A program made the position numbers and the translations under genes. This document shows positions 8,556 through 17,369 of a stretch of 35,548 bases of DNA, piece after piece. The stretch's first letter is position 1, and every line of letters begins with the position of its first letter. The notes under the pieces are model-generated. The model saw nothing but the letters and a program-made list of their open reading frames with translations, did not search any database and was not told where the DNA came from. The stretch lies in the IMG/VR virus record IMGVR_UViG_3300042445_001660, positions 1-35,548 of that record; one strand, written 5' to 3'. This DNA is from a virus.

Positions 8556-9002
8556 ATGACATTAGATGATATCTTAGTGATGTGGGGTGCTGACTCCAAA
8601 ATTGATGAAGTGAATCTTGATGAGACAAGTATTAAGAGCGCGAGTTTACATGCTAAATACCTTGAACTCTACAGCCACGCTAAGCTTCGCCTAAAGAAGC
8701 GCGATCATGAACTTGCAGTCTTAAAGAAGGACAAGTGGCTGTATTACAACGGCAAAATGAGTAAAGAAGAAATGGACGCGAAAGGTTGGCCATATGATCC
8801 ATTCAACGGCCTGACAAAACCGCTCAAAAGCGACATGGATATATACTACGACACTGACTCCGACGTAGTAAAATTGAAAATGGTTGTTGAGTATCAGCAA
8901 AACATAGTTGAAACACTAAAAGAAATTCTTGACACTTTACGTTGGAGACACACTGTAATTAAAAACATTTTAGACTTTAAACGATTCACTGCTGGAGTAT
9001 GA
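8556..9002 (+). CDS. uvsY: Recombination mediator UvsY
   Basis: A 148-residue protein (T4 UvsY 137 aa), the mediator that loads the UvsX recombinase onto gp32-covered single-stranded DNA. The N-terminal helix pattern, KWLYYNGKMSKEEMD in the middle, and above all the C-terminal WRHTVIKNILDFKRFTAGV mirror T4 UvsY (…IKHIQDMRAFEAG). It starts 7 bp after the gp3-like gene and overlaps uvsW by 4 bp (ATGA), which suggests coupled translation. uvsX is not in the window. Confidence 0.88.
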   Translation: MTLDDILVMWGADSKIDEVNLDETSIKSASLHAKYLELYSHAKLRLKKRDHELAVLKKDKWLYYNGKMSKEEMDAKGWPYDPFNGLTKPLKSDMDIYYDTDSDVVKLKMVVEYQQNIVETLKEILDTLRWRHTVIKNILDFKRFTAGV

Positions 9003-10498
9003 GCAACGTAACCTTCTACAAAGTGGACGAAACGAAAGTCCACGTGAAGTCAACTGATAGTGGTGCACTGATGGAACTTAGTGAACACTTCAGCTTTTTC
9101 GTTGATGGTTATAAGTTCATGCCAGCATATCGTAATAAGCTTTGGAATGGAAAAATATATCTGTACGATTCCCGCACCCACACGTTACCGTATGGATTAG
9201 TACCTGATGCAATGGGATTCTTACAAAAGCGCGGATATAAGGTTGCGGCCGACAACTCAATGCGCGATACTTTTCCGGTTGATAAGAAAGAATTGGTCAC
9301 ATGTGCAACCGAACGCGATATTCGTTTCCGCGGTCAACGCATCACTCCTTATGATTATCAGCTCGATGCATACAGTCATGCATTATCCGAAAAACGTAGT
9401 TTAGTTATTAGCCCAACGGGTTCAGGTAAGTCGTTGATCATTTATTTGATGATGCGTTGGTATCTTGAAGAACATGAAGATAAGGTGTTAATCGTTGTTC
9501 CAACAACTTCTTTGGTCGAACAGATGACTAAAGATTTTGCTGAATATAGTTCACACGACTCTACTTTTAATGTTTCAGAAGAAGTTCATGGAATCTATAG
9601 TGGCAAAGAAAAGATTGGATTAGAGCAACGTGTAATTATTACTACGTGGCAGAGCGCTATTAAATTACCTAAGAATTGGTTTAATGTCTATGGGATGACT
9701 ATCGGGGACGAAAGCCATTTATTCAAAGCAAAATCGCTAAACACGATTATGAATAATCTGACCCGCTCAGGCTATCGTATTGGAACAACTGGAACACTTG
9801 ACGGAAGTCTCACCAATGAAAAAGTTTTAGTTGGTAATTTTGGACCAGTTCATAAAGTCATTACAACTAAAGAACTTATTGATAACGAAACATTAGCTGA
9901 CCTTAAGATTAAGTGTCTTGTATTGAAATATCCAGACGAGTTACGTAAGATTGTTTCGAAGCTTGAATATCAAGCAGAGATTGATGCTATTGTTTCGCAT
10001 GAAGGTCGTAACCGTTTTATCGTGAACCTTGCAAAAAGCTTAAGCGGAAATACACTGGTACTGTTTAACCTTGTTCAAAAGCATGGTAAGCCGCTATACG
10101 AAAAAATTAAAGCAGCCGTTGGTGATGAGCGAAAAACCTTTTATGTCAGTGGCGAAGTTGATGCAACCGATCGTGAATCTATCCGTGAGATTGTTGAAAA
10201 AGAAAAGGACTCAATCATTGTTGCAAGTAGTGGGACGTTCTCAACAGGTATTAACATTAAAAATCTACATTCAATCATATTCGCGGCGCCAAATAAAAGC
10301 CAAATTCGAGTACTACAGAGTATTGGTCGGGGCCTTCGTAAATCAGATGACGGTCGTGCAACAACCGTTTATGACATATCCGACAATTTCGGATGGAAAA
10401 GCAAAAAGAATTACACGATGAAACATGCGATTGAACGAATCAAAATTTATTCCCGTGAAGAATTTGATCATAAAGTATATGAAATTGAATTACCATGA
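8999..10498 (+). CDS. uvsW: UvsW-type SF2 recombination and replication-fork helicase
   Basis: A 499-residue SF2 helicase (T4 UvsW 503 aa) that remodels R-loops, branched DNA and stalled forks and drives the switch from origin- to recombination-dependent replication. Visible motifs are the N-terminal DNA-binding domain (residues 1-~110), Q-like ITPYDYQLDA, Walker A SPTGSGKS (138-145), motif II DESH (237-240), motif III region GTTGTLDG, and motif VI QSIGRGLRKSDDG. The ATG overlaps the uvsY stop as ATGA, and the gene itself overlaps the next ORF in the same way, making a three-gene coupled block. Confidence 0.95.
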   Translation: MSNVTFYKVDETKVHVKSTDSGALMELSEHFSFFVDGYKFMPAYRNKLWNGKIYLYDSRTHTLPYGLVPDAMGFLQKRGYKVAADNSMRDTFPVDKKELVTCATERDIRFRGQRITPYDYQLDAYSHALSEKRSLVISPTGSGKSLIIYLMMRWYLEEHEDKVLIVVPTTSLVEQMTKDFAEYSSHDSTFNVSEEVHGIYSGKEKIGLEQRVIITTWQSAIKLPKNWFNVYGMTIGDESHLFKAKSLNTIMNNLTRSGYRIGTTGTLDGSLTNEKVLVGNFGPVHKVITTKELIDNETLADLKIKCLVLKYPDELRKIVSKLEYQAEIDAIVSHEGRNRFIVNLAKSLSGNTLVLFNLVQKHGKPLYEKIKAAVGDERKTFYVSGEVDATDRESIREIVEKEKDSIIVASSGTFSTGINIKNLHSIIFAAPNKSQIRVLQSIGRGLRKSDDGRATTVYDISDNFGWKSKKNYTMKHAIERIKIYSREEFDHKVYEIELP

Positions 10499-10908
10499 AG
10501 ACTCTATCTGCTGAACTGATATCTAAGATTAATGATCTAAACATTCGAGTCTATGGACTATCCAGCGGAAAGGTGATCATCGGCGAAGTACTTGACATCT
10601 ACGAAAATGGTGTAGAACTTAACTATGCTTCAATCATATCTGAATCGGGCGATGACATATTGTTCGCGCCTGCGGCGCTTGGGGAAACTGTGGCAACTCC
10701 GGCTATCATATATTCCAATCATGTAGAGTTTGAATCAATCGCTACAATCCGCCTTAAAAAGTACTATTGTGATTACCTCACTGCCTCAAAGGTTTCGGCA
10801 TATACTGATGAGGATATCGGAGAACCTATGAATATACATCAGCCACTTGATCCTAAAGGTTATACGGAAGATTATTGGAAGAAAATAGCAGAACTGTTAG
10901 TACAGTAG
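10495..10908 (+). CDS. Sm-like (LSm-type) small protein of unknown role
   Basis: A 137-residue ORF overlapping the uvsW stop by 4 bp. Residues 15-80 have the strand pattern of an Sm/LSm fold (NIRVYGLSSGKVIIGEVLDIYENGV split over two strands and a turn, followed by long beta segments). Proteins of this kind often sit beside uvsW in aquatic T4-like phages, to my knowledge without assigned function. The C-terminus ends in an amphipathic helix (YTEDYWKKIAELLVQ). RNA binding is possible but not shown by any residue here. Confidence 0.65.
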   Translation: MKTLSAELISKINDLNIRVYGLSSGKVIIGEVLDIYENGVELNYASIISESGDDILFAPAALGETVATPAIIYSNHVEFESIATIRLKKYYCDYLTASKVSAYTDEDIGEPMNIHQPLDPKGYTEDYWKKIAELLVQ

Positions 10909-10980
10909 CGAACTTGATATTATTATAACGGTAGTCCTTTAGGATGTAAATAATAAAATTCATCAAAGAGAAAAAAGTTA

Positions 10981-11009
10981 TTTACATGCGCGTGATATTA
11001 TAATAATAT
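10981..11009 (+). promoter_or_regulatory. Early promoter of gene 55, leaderless geometry
   Basis: TTTACA (10981-10986), 17 bp, TAATAT (11004-11009), then 6 bp to the ATG at 11016. The expected start site falls on the A of the start codon. The same -35 hexamer and spacing recur at seven other genes in the window. An A-rich stretch lies just upstream. Confidence 0.75.
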
Positions 11010-11015
11010 ACTAAT

Positions 11016-11648
11016 ATGAACGAAGATACGAGCGTACTCGCTAAACCAACAAAAACTGCTACGAAGAGACGATCGCGTGGCGATGACTATGTCAACAATA
11101 AAGATTTGAGCGCTGCAGTTATTGAGCATGCAATAAAAGTTTCTGAAGCAAAGAAAGCCGAATGTGATCCGCCTCAGCCAAACGATTACATTGCTACTTC
11201 AATTATGAAAATTTCAAATGGGCTATCACGTAGCCCGAGTTACGTAAGCTATCCATACCGCGAAGACATGGTCATGGACGGCGTAATTGACTGTATTAAA
11301 GCTCTTAAGAATTTTGACGCAAATGCGGAAACACGCGGCGGCTCTCCAAATGCTTTTGGCTACTTTACTCAAATTTGCTACTTTGCTTTCCTCCGCCGAA
11401 TTGCAAAAGAAAAGCGACAGTTGGATATCAAAATGAAAATGATTGACAACGGATCAATTGGCGCTTTCATTGATATGGATGACGATGAAGCACATATCGG
11501 CGAAAATCTTGTTGAAAAGGTTCGCAGACGAAACGCTGCATTTTATGACATTCGAAAAGAAACAGCCAGCGAACCTGCACCTAAGAAACAAGCGAAGCGA
11601 GCTGTAAAGTCTGCACGTGTTGGTCCACTTTCAGATTTTATTCAATAA
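11016..11648 (+). CDS. 55: Late-transcription sigma factor (gp55-like)
   Basis: A 210-residue sigma-like protein (T4 gp55 185 aa) that directs host RNA polymerase to TATAAATA late promoters. The region YREDMVMDGVIDCIKALKNFD (residues ~84-104) followed by NAFGYFTQICYFAFLRRIAKEKRQ (split here over residues ~110-135) corresponds to sigma region 2. The protein ends in GPLSDFIQ, resembling the short acidic/hydrophobic tail with which T4 gp55 contacts the gp45 clamp. The polymerase in this window ends similarly. The N-terminus is a basic extension. Presence of gp55 agrees with the exact late boxes found upstream of the structural genes. Confidence 0.93.
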   Translation: MNEDTSVLAKPTKTATKRRSRGDDYVNNKDLSAAVIEHAIKVSEAKKAECDPPQPNDYIATSIMKISNGLSRSPSYVSYPYREDMVMDGVIDCIKALKNFDANAETRGGSPNAFGYFTQICYFAFLRRIAKEKRQLDIKMKMIDNGSIGAFIDMDDDEAHIGENLVEKVRRRNAAFYDIRKETASEPAPKKQAKRAVKSARVGPLSDFIQ

Positions 11649-11649
11649 G

Positions 11650-12729
11650 ATGCAAATTGCAATCATTACTGACACTCACGCTGGAGTCAAAAACGGCAGC
11701 GACATCTTTCTTGATTATGCAGAACGATTTTACGAGGAAGTATTTTTCCCATACATTCGTGATCGAGGAATAACCAAGATCATCCACCTTGGAGATTACT
11801 ATGATAATCGTAGAGTAATCAATTACAAAGTACTGCGACGTAATCGCGAAATGTTCCTTGAAAAATTGAGGCAGTACGAATTGACGATGGATATTATTTG
11901 TGGAAATCATGATGTCGCATACAAAAACACAAATGATCTTTGCAGCTTGGTTGAAATCCTAACGCATTATTCTGATGTTGTTAATCTATACATGCAGCCA
12001 ACTGTTAATGAATATGACGGCTTGCGGATTGCCTTGTTACCTTGGATCAATGCTGAAAATTATGCAGAGAGCGTAAAGTTTATTGAGACTGCTGATGCTC
12101 CAATTCTTGGCGGCCACCTTGAGCTCTGTGGATTTGAGATGATGAAAGGCGCGCCAGCGATTAGCCACGGCATGGATTCTGATCTTTTCAAGCGTTATGA
12201 AATGGTCTTGTCAGGACACTATCATACAAAGAGCGCGCGTGGAAACATTACATATCTTGGAGTTCCATTTGAGCAAACGTGGGCTGACTGCAATGATCCA
12301 AAGTATTTCCATATTCTTGACACTAGCACTCGAGAGCTGCTTCCGGTTCGCAATGACATGACAATCTTTAAGCGATTAGTTTATGATGATTCATTGTTTA
12401 TTAATCCAGTCTCCGATGTTGCAGAGATGGACCTATCACATGTCCGCGGATCTTTTGTTAAGATCATCGTGGCAAGTAAGAAAGATCCTTATGCTTTCGA
12501 CAAGTACCTTGACAAGATTGTAGCAAATGAACCGTTTGAGTACAAGATTGTTGAAAACCTAAATGAGTACAATGCTGATAATGTTGCGGACGATGATGTC
12601 AATATCAGCGATACCGTTACTCTTCTTAATACATACGTCGATGCGGTAGACACAACTCTTGATAAAGAACGAATTAAACGTCGTCTTCAGGAGCTATACG
12701 TTGAAGCACAAACCCTTGATTCTATTTGA
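11650..12729 (+). CDS. 47: Recombination nuclease subunit gp47 (Mre11/SbcD-like)
   Basis: A 359-residue metallophosphoesterase (T4 gp47 339 aa), the nuclease partner of gp46 that resects double-strand ends for recombination-dependent replication. The phosphoesterase motifs are DTH (8-10), HLGDYYD (46-52), GNHD (85-88), GGHLE and GHYHTKS. The ATG at 11650 lies 1 bp after the gene 55 stop; a longer frame starting at 11617 inside gene 55 would add residues unlike the family. Gene 46 begins 1 bp after its stop, so 55-47-46 are probably translated as one chain. Confidence 0.95.
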   Translation: MQIAIITDTHAGVKNGSDIFLDYAERFYEEVFFPYIRDRGITKIIHLGDYYDNRRVINYKVLRRNREMFLEKLRQYELTMDIICGNHDVAYKNTNDLCSLVEILTHYSDVVNLYMQPTVNEYDGLRIALLPWINAENYAESVKFIETADAPILGGHLELCGFEMMKGAPAISHGMDSDLFKRYEMVLSGHYHTKSARGNITYLGVPFEQTWADCNDPKYFHILDTSTRELLPVRNDMTIFKRLVYDDSLFINPVSDVAEMDLSHVRGSFVKIIVASKKDPYAFDKYLDKIVANEPFEYKIVENLNEYNADNVADDDVNISDTVTLLNTYVDAVDTTLDKERIKRRLQELYVEAQTLDSI

Positions 12730-12730
12730 T

Positions 12731-14452
12731 ATGCTAGTCTTTAAGAAACTAAGATACAAGAACTTCCTAAGCGTTGGTGACAACGAAATTGAAATTGACC
12801 TTGACAATGTCCGCAGTACGTTGATCGTCGGGCACAATGGCAGCGGCAAAAGTCTAATGCTTGATGCATTGTCCTTTGTGTTGTTTGGTAAACCGCATCG
12901 TGCAATTAACAAGCCACAGCTGATTAACAGCATCAATGGCAAAGGTACACGTGTCGAGATTGAATTTCAAAATGGACCGTCTGAATACAAAATCATACGA
13001 GGGCTTAAACCCAACATCTTTGAGATTTGGGTAAATGGTGTAATGATCAATCAAGAAAGTCATTCACGTGACTATCAGAAATTGCTTGAGACAAACATTC
13101 TGAAATTAAATCATAAGAGCTTTCACCAGGTGGTGGTACTAGGTAGCAGCAACTTCGTTCCATTTATGCAACTTAGTGCCTACCACCGACGTGAAGTTAT
13201 TGAGGACCTGCTTGACATCATTATCTTCTCAAGAATGAATGGTGTGCTAAAGGAAAGCACCGCAAAGATAAAGGACTCGATCAAAGACACTGAATATCAG
13301 CATAGCCTAATCAATGAGAAGATTGTCATGCAGCGTAAATACATCGATAGCTTAAAGTCTATTGGTGAAACAAATGCAGCAAAGTATGATGACGAGATAC
13401 TCCACCTACGTGAACAGATAGACGAGCTTCTTAAGAAGAATGAAGATATGCTTGTTGAATACAACGGTGCATACGAATCGACACGCGCAACATTAAAGTC
13501 GACTGAACAGACACGCACAAAGCTAAAAGGATACGAACATCAGATTAAGGACAACATCAAAAAGATTGTTACGGAATCTAAGTTCTACGAGCATAACACC
13601 GAATGCCCAACTTGTAGTCAAAAGATTGAAGAAAGCGTCCGTGACTCAAAACTTGAAGATTGCCGCTGCCGCGCAAAAGAATTGGCAGAAGGTCGTGAAC
13701 AGTTGCTGCGCAGTATAATTGATGCAGATGCAAAGTTTGTTGAATATGAATCTAAGCTATCTGCTCTACTAAAGCTAAACAACCAAGTAAGCAGTAACAA
13801 TACCGTTGTTGGCAACTATGAACGTCGTATTCGCGATCTTGAAGGACTGAAGAAAAAGGAATGTAACCATGATGATCTACGTAAAGCCGAAAACGAGCTA
13901 CAAATTATTGACGACGATCGCGACTTGCTAAGCAACCTTAAGAGTTCGCAACTTGAGGAACGTACATATAATGAAGTCATTGCAGAACTCCTAAAGGACA
14001 CTGGCATCAAGACTAAAATCATTCGGCAGTATCTTCCGGTTATGAATAAGATGATTAATCACTATCTTCAAATTCTTGACTTCTTTGTTTCATTTGAGCT
14101 TGACGAAAACTTCTCGGAAACTATCCGCAGCCGCTATCGTGACGATTTTAGTTATGCAAGTTTTAGCGAAGGGGAAAAGCAAAGAATAAATTTAAGCATA
14201 TTGTTTGCATGGCGCCAAATTGCTAAGATGAAGAATAGCGCAAATACAAATCTTCTTATTCTTGATGAAGTTTTTGACGCAAGCCTTGACACCGACGGTA
14301 TTGACAACCTGCTAAAAATCATGAACACGCTTGATCCTGAAACTCGAGTATTTGTGATTAGTCATAAGCAGGATTTGTTGGAAGGTAAGTTTGATCAGAA
14401 GATCGAGTTCGAAAGACGTCAAAATTTTACACGCATTAAAAGCATCACGTAA
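12731..14452 (+). CDS. 46: Recombination ATPase subunit gp46 (Rad50/SbcC-like)
   Basis: A 573-residue SMC-type ATPase (T4 gp46 560 aa) forming the MR complex with gp47. Walker A GHNGSGKS is at residues 34-41; two coiled-coil arms flank a zinc-hook CPTC (Cys292, Cys295); the ABC signature FSEGEKQRINLS starts at 478; Walker B LLILDEVFD contains Asp512 and Glu513; the D-loop and an SHK switch follow. The start at 12731 is 1 bp after the gene 47 stop. It is the last gene before a strong terminator. Confidence 0.96.
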   Translation: MLVFKKLRYKNFLSVGDNEIEIDLDNVRSTLIVGHNGSGKSLMLDALSFVLFGKPHRAINKPQLINSINGKGTRVEIEFQNGPSEYKIIRGLKPNIFEIWVNGVMINQESHSRDYQKLLETNILKLNHKSFHQVVVLGSSNFVPFMQLSAYHRREVIEDLLDIIIFSRMNGVLKESTAKIKDSIKDTEYQHSLINEKIVMQRKYIDSLKSIGETNAAKYDDEILHLREQIDELLKKNEDMLVEYNGAYESTRATLKSTEQTRTKLKGYEHQIKDNIKKIVTESKFYEHNTECPTCSQKIEESVRDSKLEDCRCRAKELAEGREQLLRSIIDADAKFVEYESKLSALLKLNNQVSSNNTVVGNYERRIRDLEGLKKKECNHDDLRKAENELQIIDDDRDLLSNLKSSQLEERTYNEVIAELLKDTGIKTKIIRQYLPVMNKMINHYLQILDFFVSFELDENFSETIRSRYRDDFSYASFSEGEKQRINLSILFAWRQIAKMKNSANTNLLILDEVFDASLDTDGIDNLLKIMNTLDPETRVFVISHKQDLLEGKFDQKIEFERRQNFTRIKSIT

Positions 14453-14478
14453 CTTATTCAAATCCAATAGGTTAGTAA

Positions 14479-14516
14479 GCCCATTTCTGTGATTTTATGC
14501 GGAAATGGGCTTTTTT
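14479..14516 (+). terminator. Rho-independent terminator after gene 46
   Basis: GCCCATTTC (14479-14487) pairs with GAAATGGGC (14502-14510), with a 14-nt loop and six T. It isolates the recombination operon from the early genes downstream. Confidence 0.88.
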
Positions 14517-14582
14517 GTGCTTTTCTACATTTGACGGTAGTTTACCCATTCGGGATCATTAAAATGCCCAAATTTCACGCTT

Positions 14583-14805
14583 TTCATAAAATGTTCATTT
14601 CCAACAGGTTACGATGGTTTTTAGCAGAAATACTGTCGGATTCCCGTTTAGTCGAATGAGCGGATAAATTTCACAAGACGTTCATTTCCAACAAGTTACG
14701 GCTTTCTATGAAAAGCTCTGCCCGAATGTGAATTTTCCGTCAGCCGCCCAATTTTAAGAAACCGTTAATTTTCAATAAGTTGCGGGTTTTTACGAAAATA
14801 CTATG
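14583..14805 (+). repeat. Three degenerate direct repeats of about 85 bp in a gene-free spacer
   Basis: The spacer 14453-14860 holds no convincing gene. A conserved core GTTCATTTCCAACAGGTTAC-like sequence begins at 14593, 14680 and 14764 (third copy GTTAATTTTCAATAAGTTGC), each followed by a T-rich run and GAAAAxACT. Flanks also recur (AAATTTCA before the core; CCCGAAT/CCCATTC-type blocks further up). A weaker fourth core is at 14456, overlapping the region just after the gene 46 stop. The third copy runs straight into the early promoter of the next gene. Iterons of a replication origin, regulator sites or decayed promoter duplications are all possible. Confidence 0.65.
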
Positions 14806-14825
14806 AAAATTTGTGAAAAAATATA

Positions 14826-14854
14826 TTTACATCGGTCCGGTTTCCGTTTATAAT
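14826..14854 (+). promoter_or_regulatory. Early promoter of the zincin-VWA gene, leaderless geometry
   Basis: TTTACA (14826-14831), 17 bp, TATAAT (14849-14854), 6 bp, then ATG 14861. The spacer is nearly identical to that of the promoter at 28287. An upstream A/T block (TATGAAAATTTGTGAAAAAA) is shared with the promoters at 17312 and 28287 and may act as an UP element. Confidence 0.85.
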
Positions 14855-14860
14855 TCTGTC

Positions 14861-17275
14861 ATGCCGATTGGAACTACTGTTCAGAAACCACGCGAAGCGC
14901 ACCAAAGCATGCTCGCGAAACTCCTTGCTAGGGAGAACATTACCGTCCGTTTCGGTAATTATCAAACCGCGTTCTTTGAGCCAAAAACTCGCGTGTTGGG
15001 CATGCCGATGTGGAACGCTGAAAGCAAGCAAGTTTCGGACCTGCTTGTTGGCCACGAAGTTGGCCATGCGCTTTACACGCCGCAAGACGGAATCGAAAAG
15101 TTTCAGAAGCGCTTTCCTGACATTCCGTTTGATATTTGCAATGTGATCGAAGACGTCCGCATTGAGCGAATGATTCAGAGTACTTACCCTGGGCTTATCC
15201 ATTCCTTCCGTGAAGGATACCGCTCCTTCGTTGCAAAGGACCTTTTCAAAATCAACGGTGTCGATCTCGCCAAGCTGTCGGTCGCGGACCGCATTAACCT
15301 GCATGCTAAGGTTGGTCACCTTGTGGATGTTCCGCTTTCTGCTGAGGAACGCGTGATTTACGAATCTGCTTATGCAGCCGAAAGCTTCGATGATGTTTTG
15401 GAAATTTGTCAGCGGCTTTACAATCTTGTCGAAAAATCTCAGCAGTCTCAAAGCGAGGATGATTCCCCGCAGCCCAACAAGAGTGGAGACAAGCAAGAAC
15501 AGATCGGTCAATCCGGTGCATCTAGGCAGAAGCAACCTAGTGAACGTGCCGAAAAAACTGAATCGGAAAAATCTGGCGCTGATTCTAAATCTGATGCCGC
15601 CGACTCTGACTCTTCGGAATCCGATTCCAATAAGTCCGCCCTAAAGTCAAATACTAAAGGTGATAAGTCGGAATCCAAGTCGGGCCAAGCCGAAGAATCT
15701 AAGTCGGGCCAAGCCGAAGACACTGATGATTCTGGCGATGGTGAAGATGGCGATGATAATCATGTACCAAGCCCCGATGACAAGAATTCATCGGACGATC
15801 AATCCTCTAATGCAGAGAGTCAATATTCTCCGAAAATGTCTGACAACTTTTCGGCTACTCATCAGCGCGAATTTGACAAAGGTACTGCACAAATGCAAGA
15901 GCGCATTAATACTAATCAGGTTAATGTTCCAACGAGCGCACAAATGCTCCGTGCTGTTGCGCCTCTTAAGAAGGTGTTGGATTCTCGTCGTGCAGACTCA
16001 AAGTACGACGAAATTATGTCCAATCCTCAACTCACCGAGGCATATGGAAAGTTCAAAGATTCAACCAAAAAGCATGTGCAGGTCCTCATCAAGGAATTTG
16101 AACGTCGCAAGGCTGCATATCAATACAGTCGCGCGCGGCGCTCAACAAACGGCACGCTTGACGTAAACCGCTTGCATTCATACAAGTACGAAGATCAAAT
16201 TTTCCGTAGCGTGACTACTTTAGCCGAAGCTAAAAATCATGGCATGGCATTTTTCATCGACTATAGCGGGTCTATGGTTCGCACTCTCGGATCGGTCATT
16301 GAGCAGACTATTCAGCTTGTGACCTTCTGTAAGGCAGTGAACATCCCGTTCGTTGTGTATGGCTTCACTAGCCGCTGTGAAGATACCGGTTCTTGTGAGC
16401 CGGTATCGTATGCTCCGGGTATGACGATGGACTTTGACAACGTGAACATCTTTGAGATTCTCAATTCTTCACTGAAGAAGATTGAATTTGACAAGTGCAT
16501 CAAGGAAATGTACGCAATGTCCTGGTATCGCCGCTCGCATGGTACTTACTCATACCACCGCAGCACAACGTATGTTCTCTTTGCGTCAAACTACGAAGTC
16601 TTCGGTGGAACTCCTCTTGTCGAGACGGTTGTTATTGCAAGCGAATTGGTTAAGCGATTCCGCTCGGCGCACAACATCCAGAAGATGAGCACGACGTTCC
16701 TTACTGACGGTGACCCTTGCTTTATCCGCATGCATGATAATAATATCGACAGGCTTTTTCGTAAGAATACTGAGGGTTGGGGTAACGGTTATGAAATGCG
16801 GTTCGGTAACGAAATCATTAATTGGACTCATCAATATCCTAAGAACGCGATGGCGGCGGCCATCCGCGCCTTCCGCACGATTACTCAGAGCACTGTGATT
16901 GGCTACTTCATTGCTGACAATCAGAAATCGTTTAAGTCTCACTGTATTGATTCTATCCGCAATGTTGATCGTAAGATGATCAGCTGGACTGATGGTGCCG
17001 AAAAGTTCAAGGGTTGCTTTCGTGAAATTCGTGCAAACGACGGTGTTCTTACCGTTAAGAACGGCGGAGGATATGATATGTTCTTTGCATTTGATGGCCG
17101 CGACGGTCTTACAATTAAGGACGACGAAGACTCTGACTTTACAACCAAGATGGACATGGACAACCTTGACACTGTAGCTGCTCATAATAAGCTTGCTAAG
17201 GAATTTACGAAATTCTCCTCTTCTAAGAAGTCCTCGCGGGTATTCGTTCACAAATTTGCCGAAATGATCAGCTAA
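14861..17275 (+). CDS. Large early protein with HExxH zincin motif, acidic linker and VWA domain (CobT-like)
   Basis: An 804-residue protein. The N-terminal domain contains HEVGH (residues 65-69) followed by NVIEDVRIE (94-102), the layout of zinc-dependent peptidases in which a downstream Glu is the third ligand. Residues ~190-330 are a Ser/Asp/Glu/Lys-rich low-complexity linker with an internal 24-bp duplication. The C-terminal part has a von Willebrand A domain with the MIDAS motif DYSGS (Asp467, Ser469, Ser471). The closest general plan is the CobT/VWA partner of MoxR/CobS AAA+ ATPases, and exactly such an ATPase follows. A longer frame from 14813 would overlap the promoter, so ATG 14861 is chosen. 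It could be a protease, a metal-dependent chaperone or a host-complex remodeller; activity is inferred only. Confidence 0.8.
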   Translation: MPIGTTVQKPREAHQSMLAKLLARENITVRFGNYQTAFFEPKTRVLGMPMWNAESKQVSDLLVGHEVGHALYTPQDGIEKFQKRFPDIPFDICNVIEDVRIERMIQSTYPGLIHSFREGYRSFVAKDLFKINGVDLAKLSVADRINLHAKVGHLVDVPLSAEERVIYESAYAAESFDDVLEICQRLYNLVEKSQQSQSEDDSPQPNKSGDKQEQIGQSGASRQKQPSERAEKTESEKSGADSKSDAADSDSSESDSNKSALKSNTKGDKSESKSGQAEESKSGQAEDTDDSGDGEDGDDNHVPSPDDKNSSDDQSSNAESQYSPKMSDNFSATHQREFDKGTAQMQERINTNQVNVPTSAQMLRAVAPLKKVLDSRRADSKYDEIMSNPQLTEAYGKFKDSTKKHVQVLIKEFERRKAAYQYSRARRSTNGTLDVNRLHSYKYEDQIFRSVTTLAEAKNHGMAFFIDYSGSMVRTLGSVIEQTIQLVTFCKAVNIPFVVYGFTSRCEDTGSCEPVSYAPGMTMDFDNVNIFEILNSSLKKIEFDKCIKEMYAMSWYRRSHGTYSYHRSTTYVLFASNYEVFGGTPLVETVVIASELVKRFRSAHNIQKMSTTFLTDGDPCFIRMHDNNIDRLFRKNTEGWGNGYEMRFGNEIINWTHQYPKNAMAAAIRAFRTITQSTVIGYFIADNQKSFKSHCIDSIRNVDRKMISWTDGAEKFKGCFREIRANDGVLTVKNGGGYDMFFAFDGRDGLTIKDDEDSDFTTKMDMDNLDTVAAHNKLAKEFTKFSSSKKSSRVFVHKFAEMIS
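15674..15721 (+). repeat. 24-bp tandem duplication in the acidic linker
   Basis: Two adjacent 24-bp copies (15674-15697 and 15698-15721) differ at two positions and encode SKSGQAEE and SKSGQAED. They lie in frame inside the low-complexity linker, so copy number could change without breaking the gene. Confidence 0.85.
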
Positions 17276-17311
17276 CCGTGAAAATACTATGAAAATTTAT
17301 GAAAAAAGTTA

Positions 17312-17340
17312 TTTACATTCCATGAAATTTGGTTTATAAT
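17312..17340 (+). promoter_or_regulatory. Early promoter of the AAA+ ATPase gene
   Basis: TTTACA (17312-17317), 17 bp, TATAAT (17335-17340). The ATG is 29 bp further on, giving a leader of about 23 nt without a clear ribosome-binding site. The upstream TATGAAAATTTATGAAAAAA block matches that of the promoter at 14826. Confidence 0.82.
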
Positions 17341-17369
17341 AAATCCGTACCAATTGAATAACCCACTAT

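Noticed and set aside
14562-14660. 32-codon ORF in the spacer after gene 46
   Set aside because: It spans the first repeat unit, has no ribosome-binding site or promoter, and no coding character is conserved in the other repeat copies.
14813-14860. Longer start for the zincin-VWA gene at 14813
   Set aside because: The extra 16 codons coincide with the -35, spacer and -10 of the early promoter, so they are promoter DNA that happens to be open.
15508-15723. Antisense ORF opposite the acidic linker, rich in Ser/Asp/Leu
   Set aside because: It is a shadow of the low-complexity linker on the + strand; all other long minus-strand frames also mirror clear + strand genes, and no minus-strand promoter was seen.
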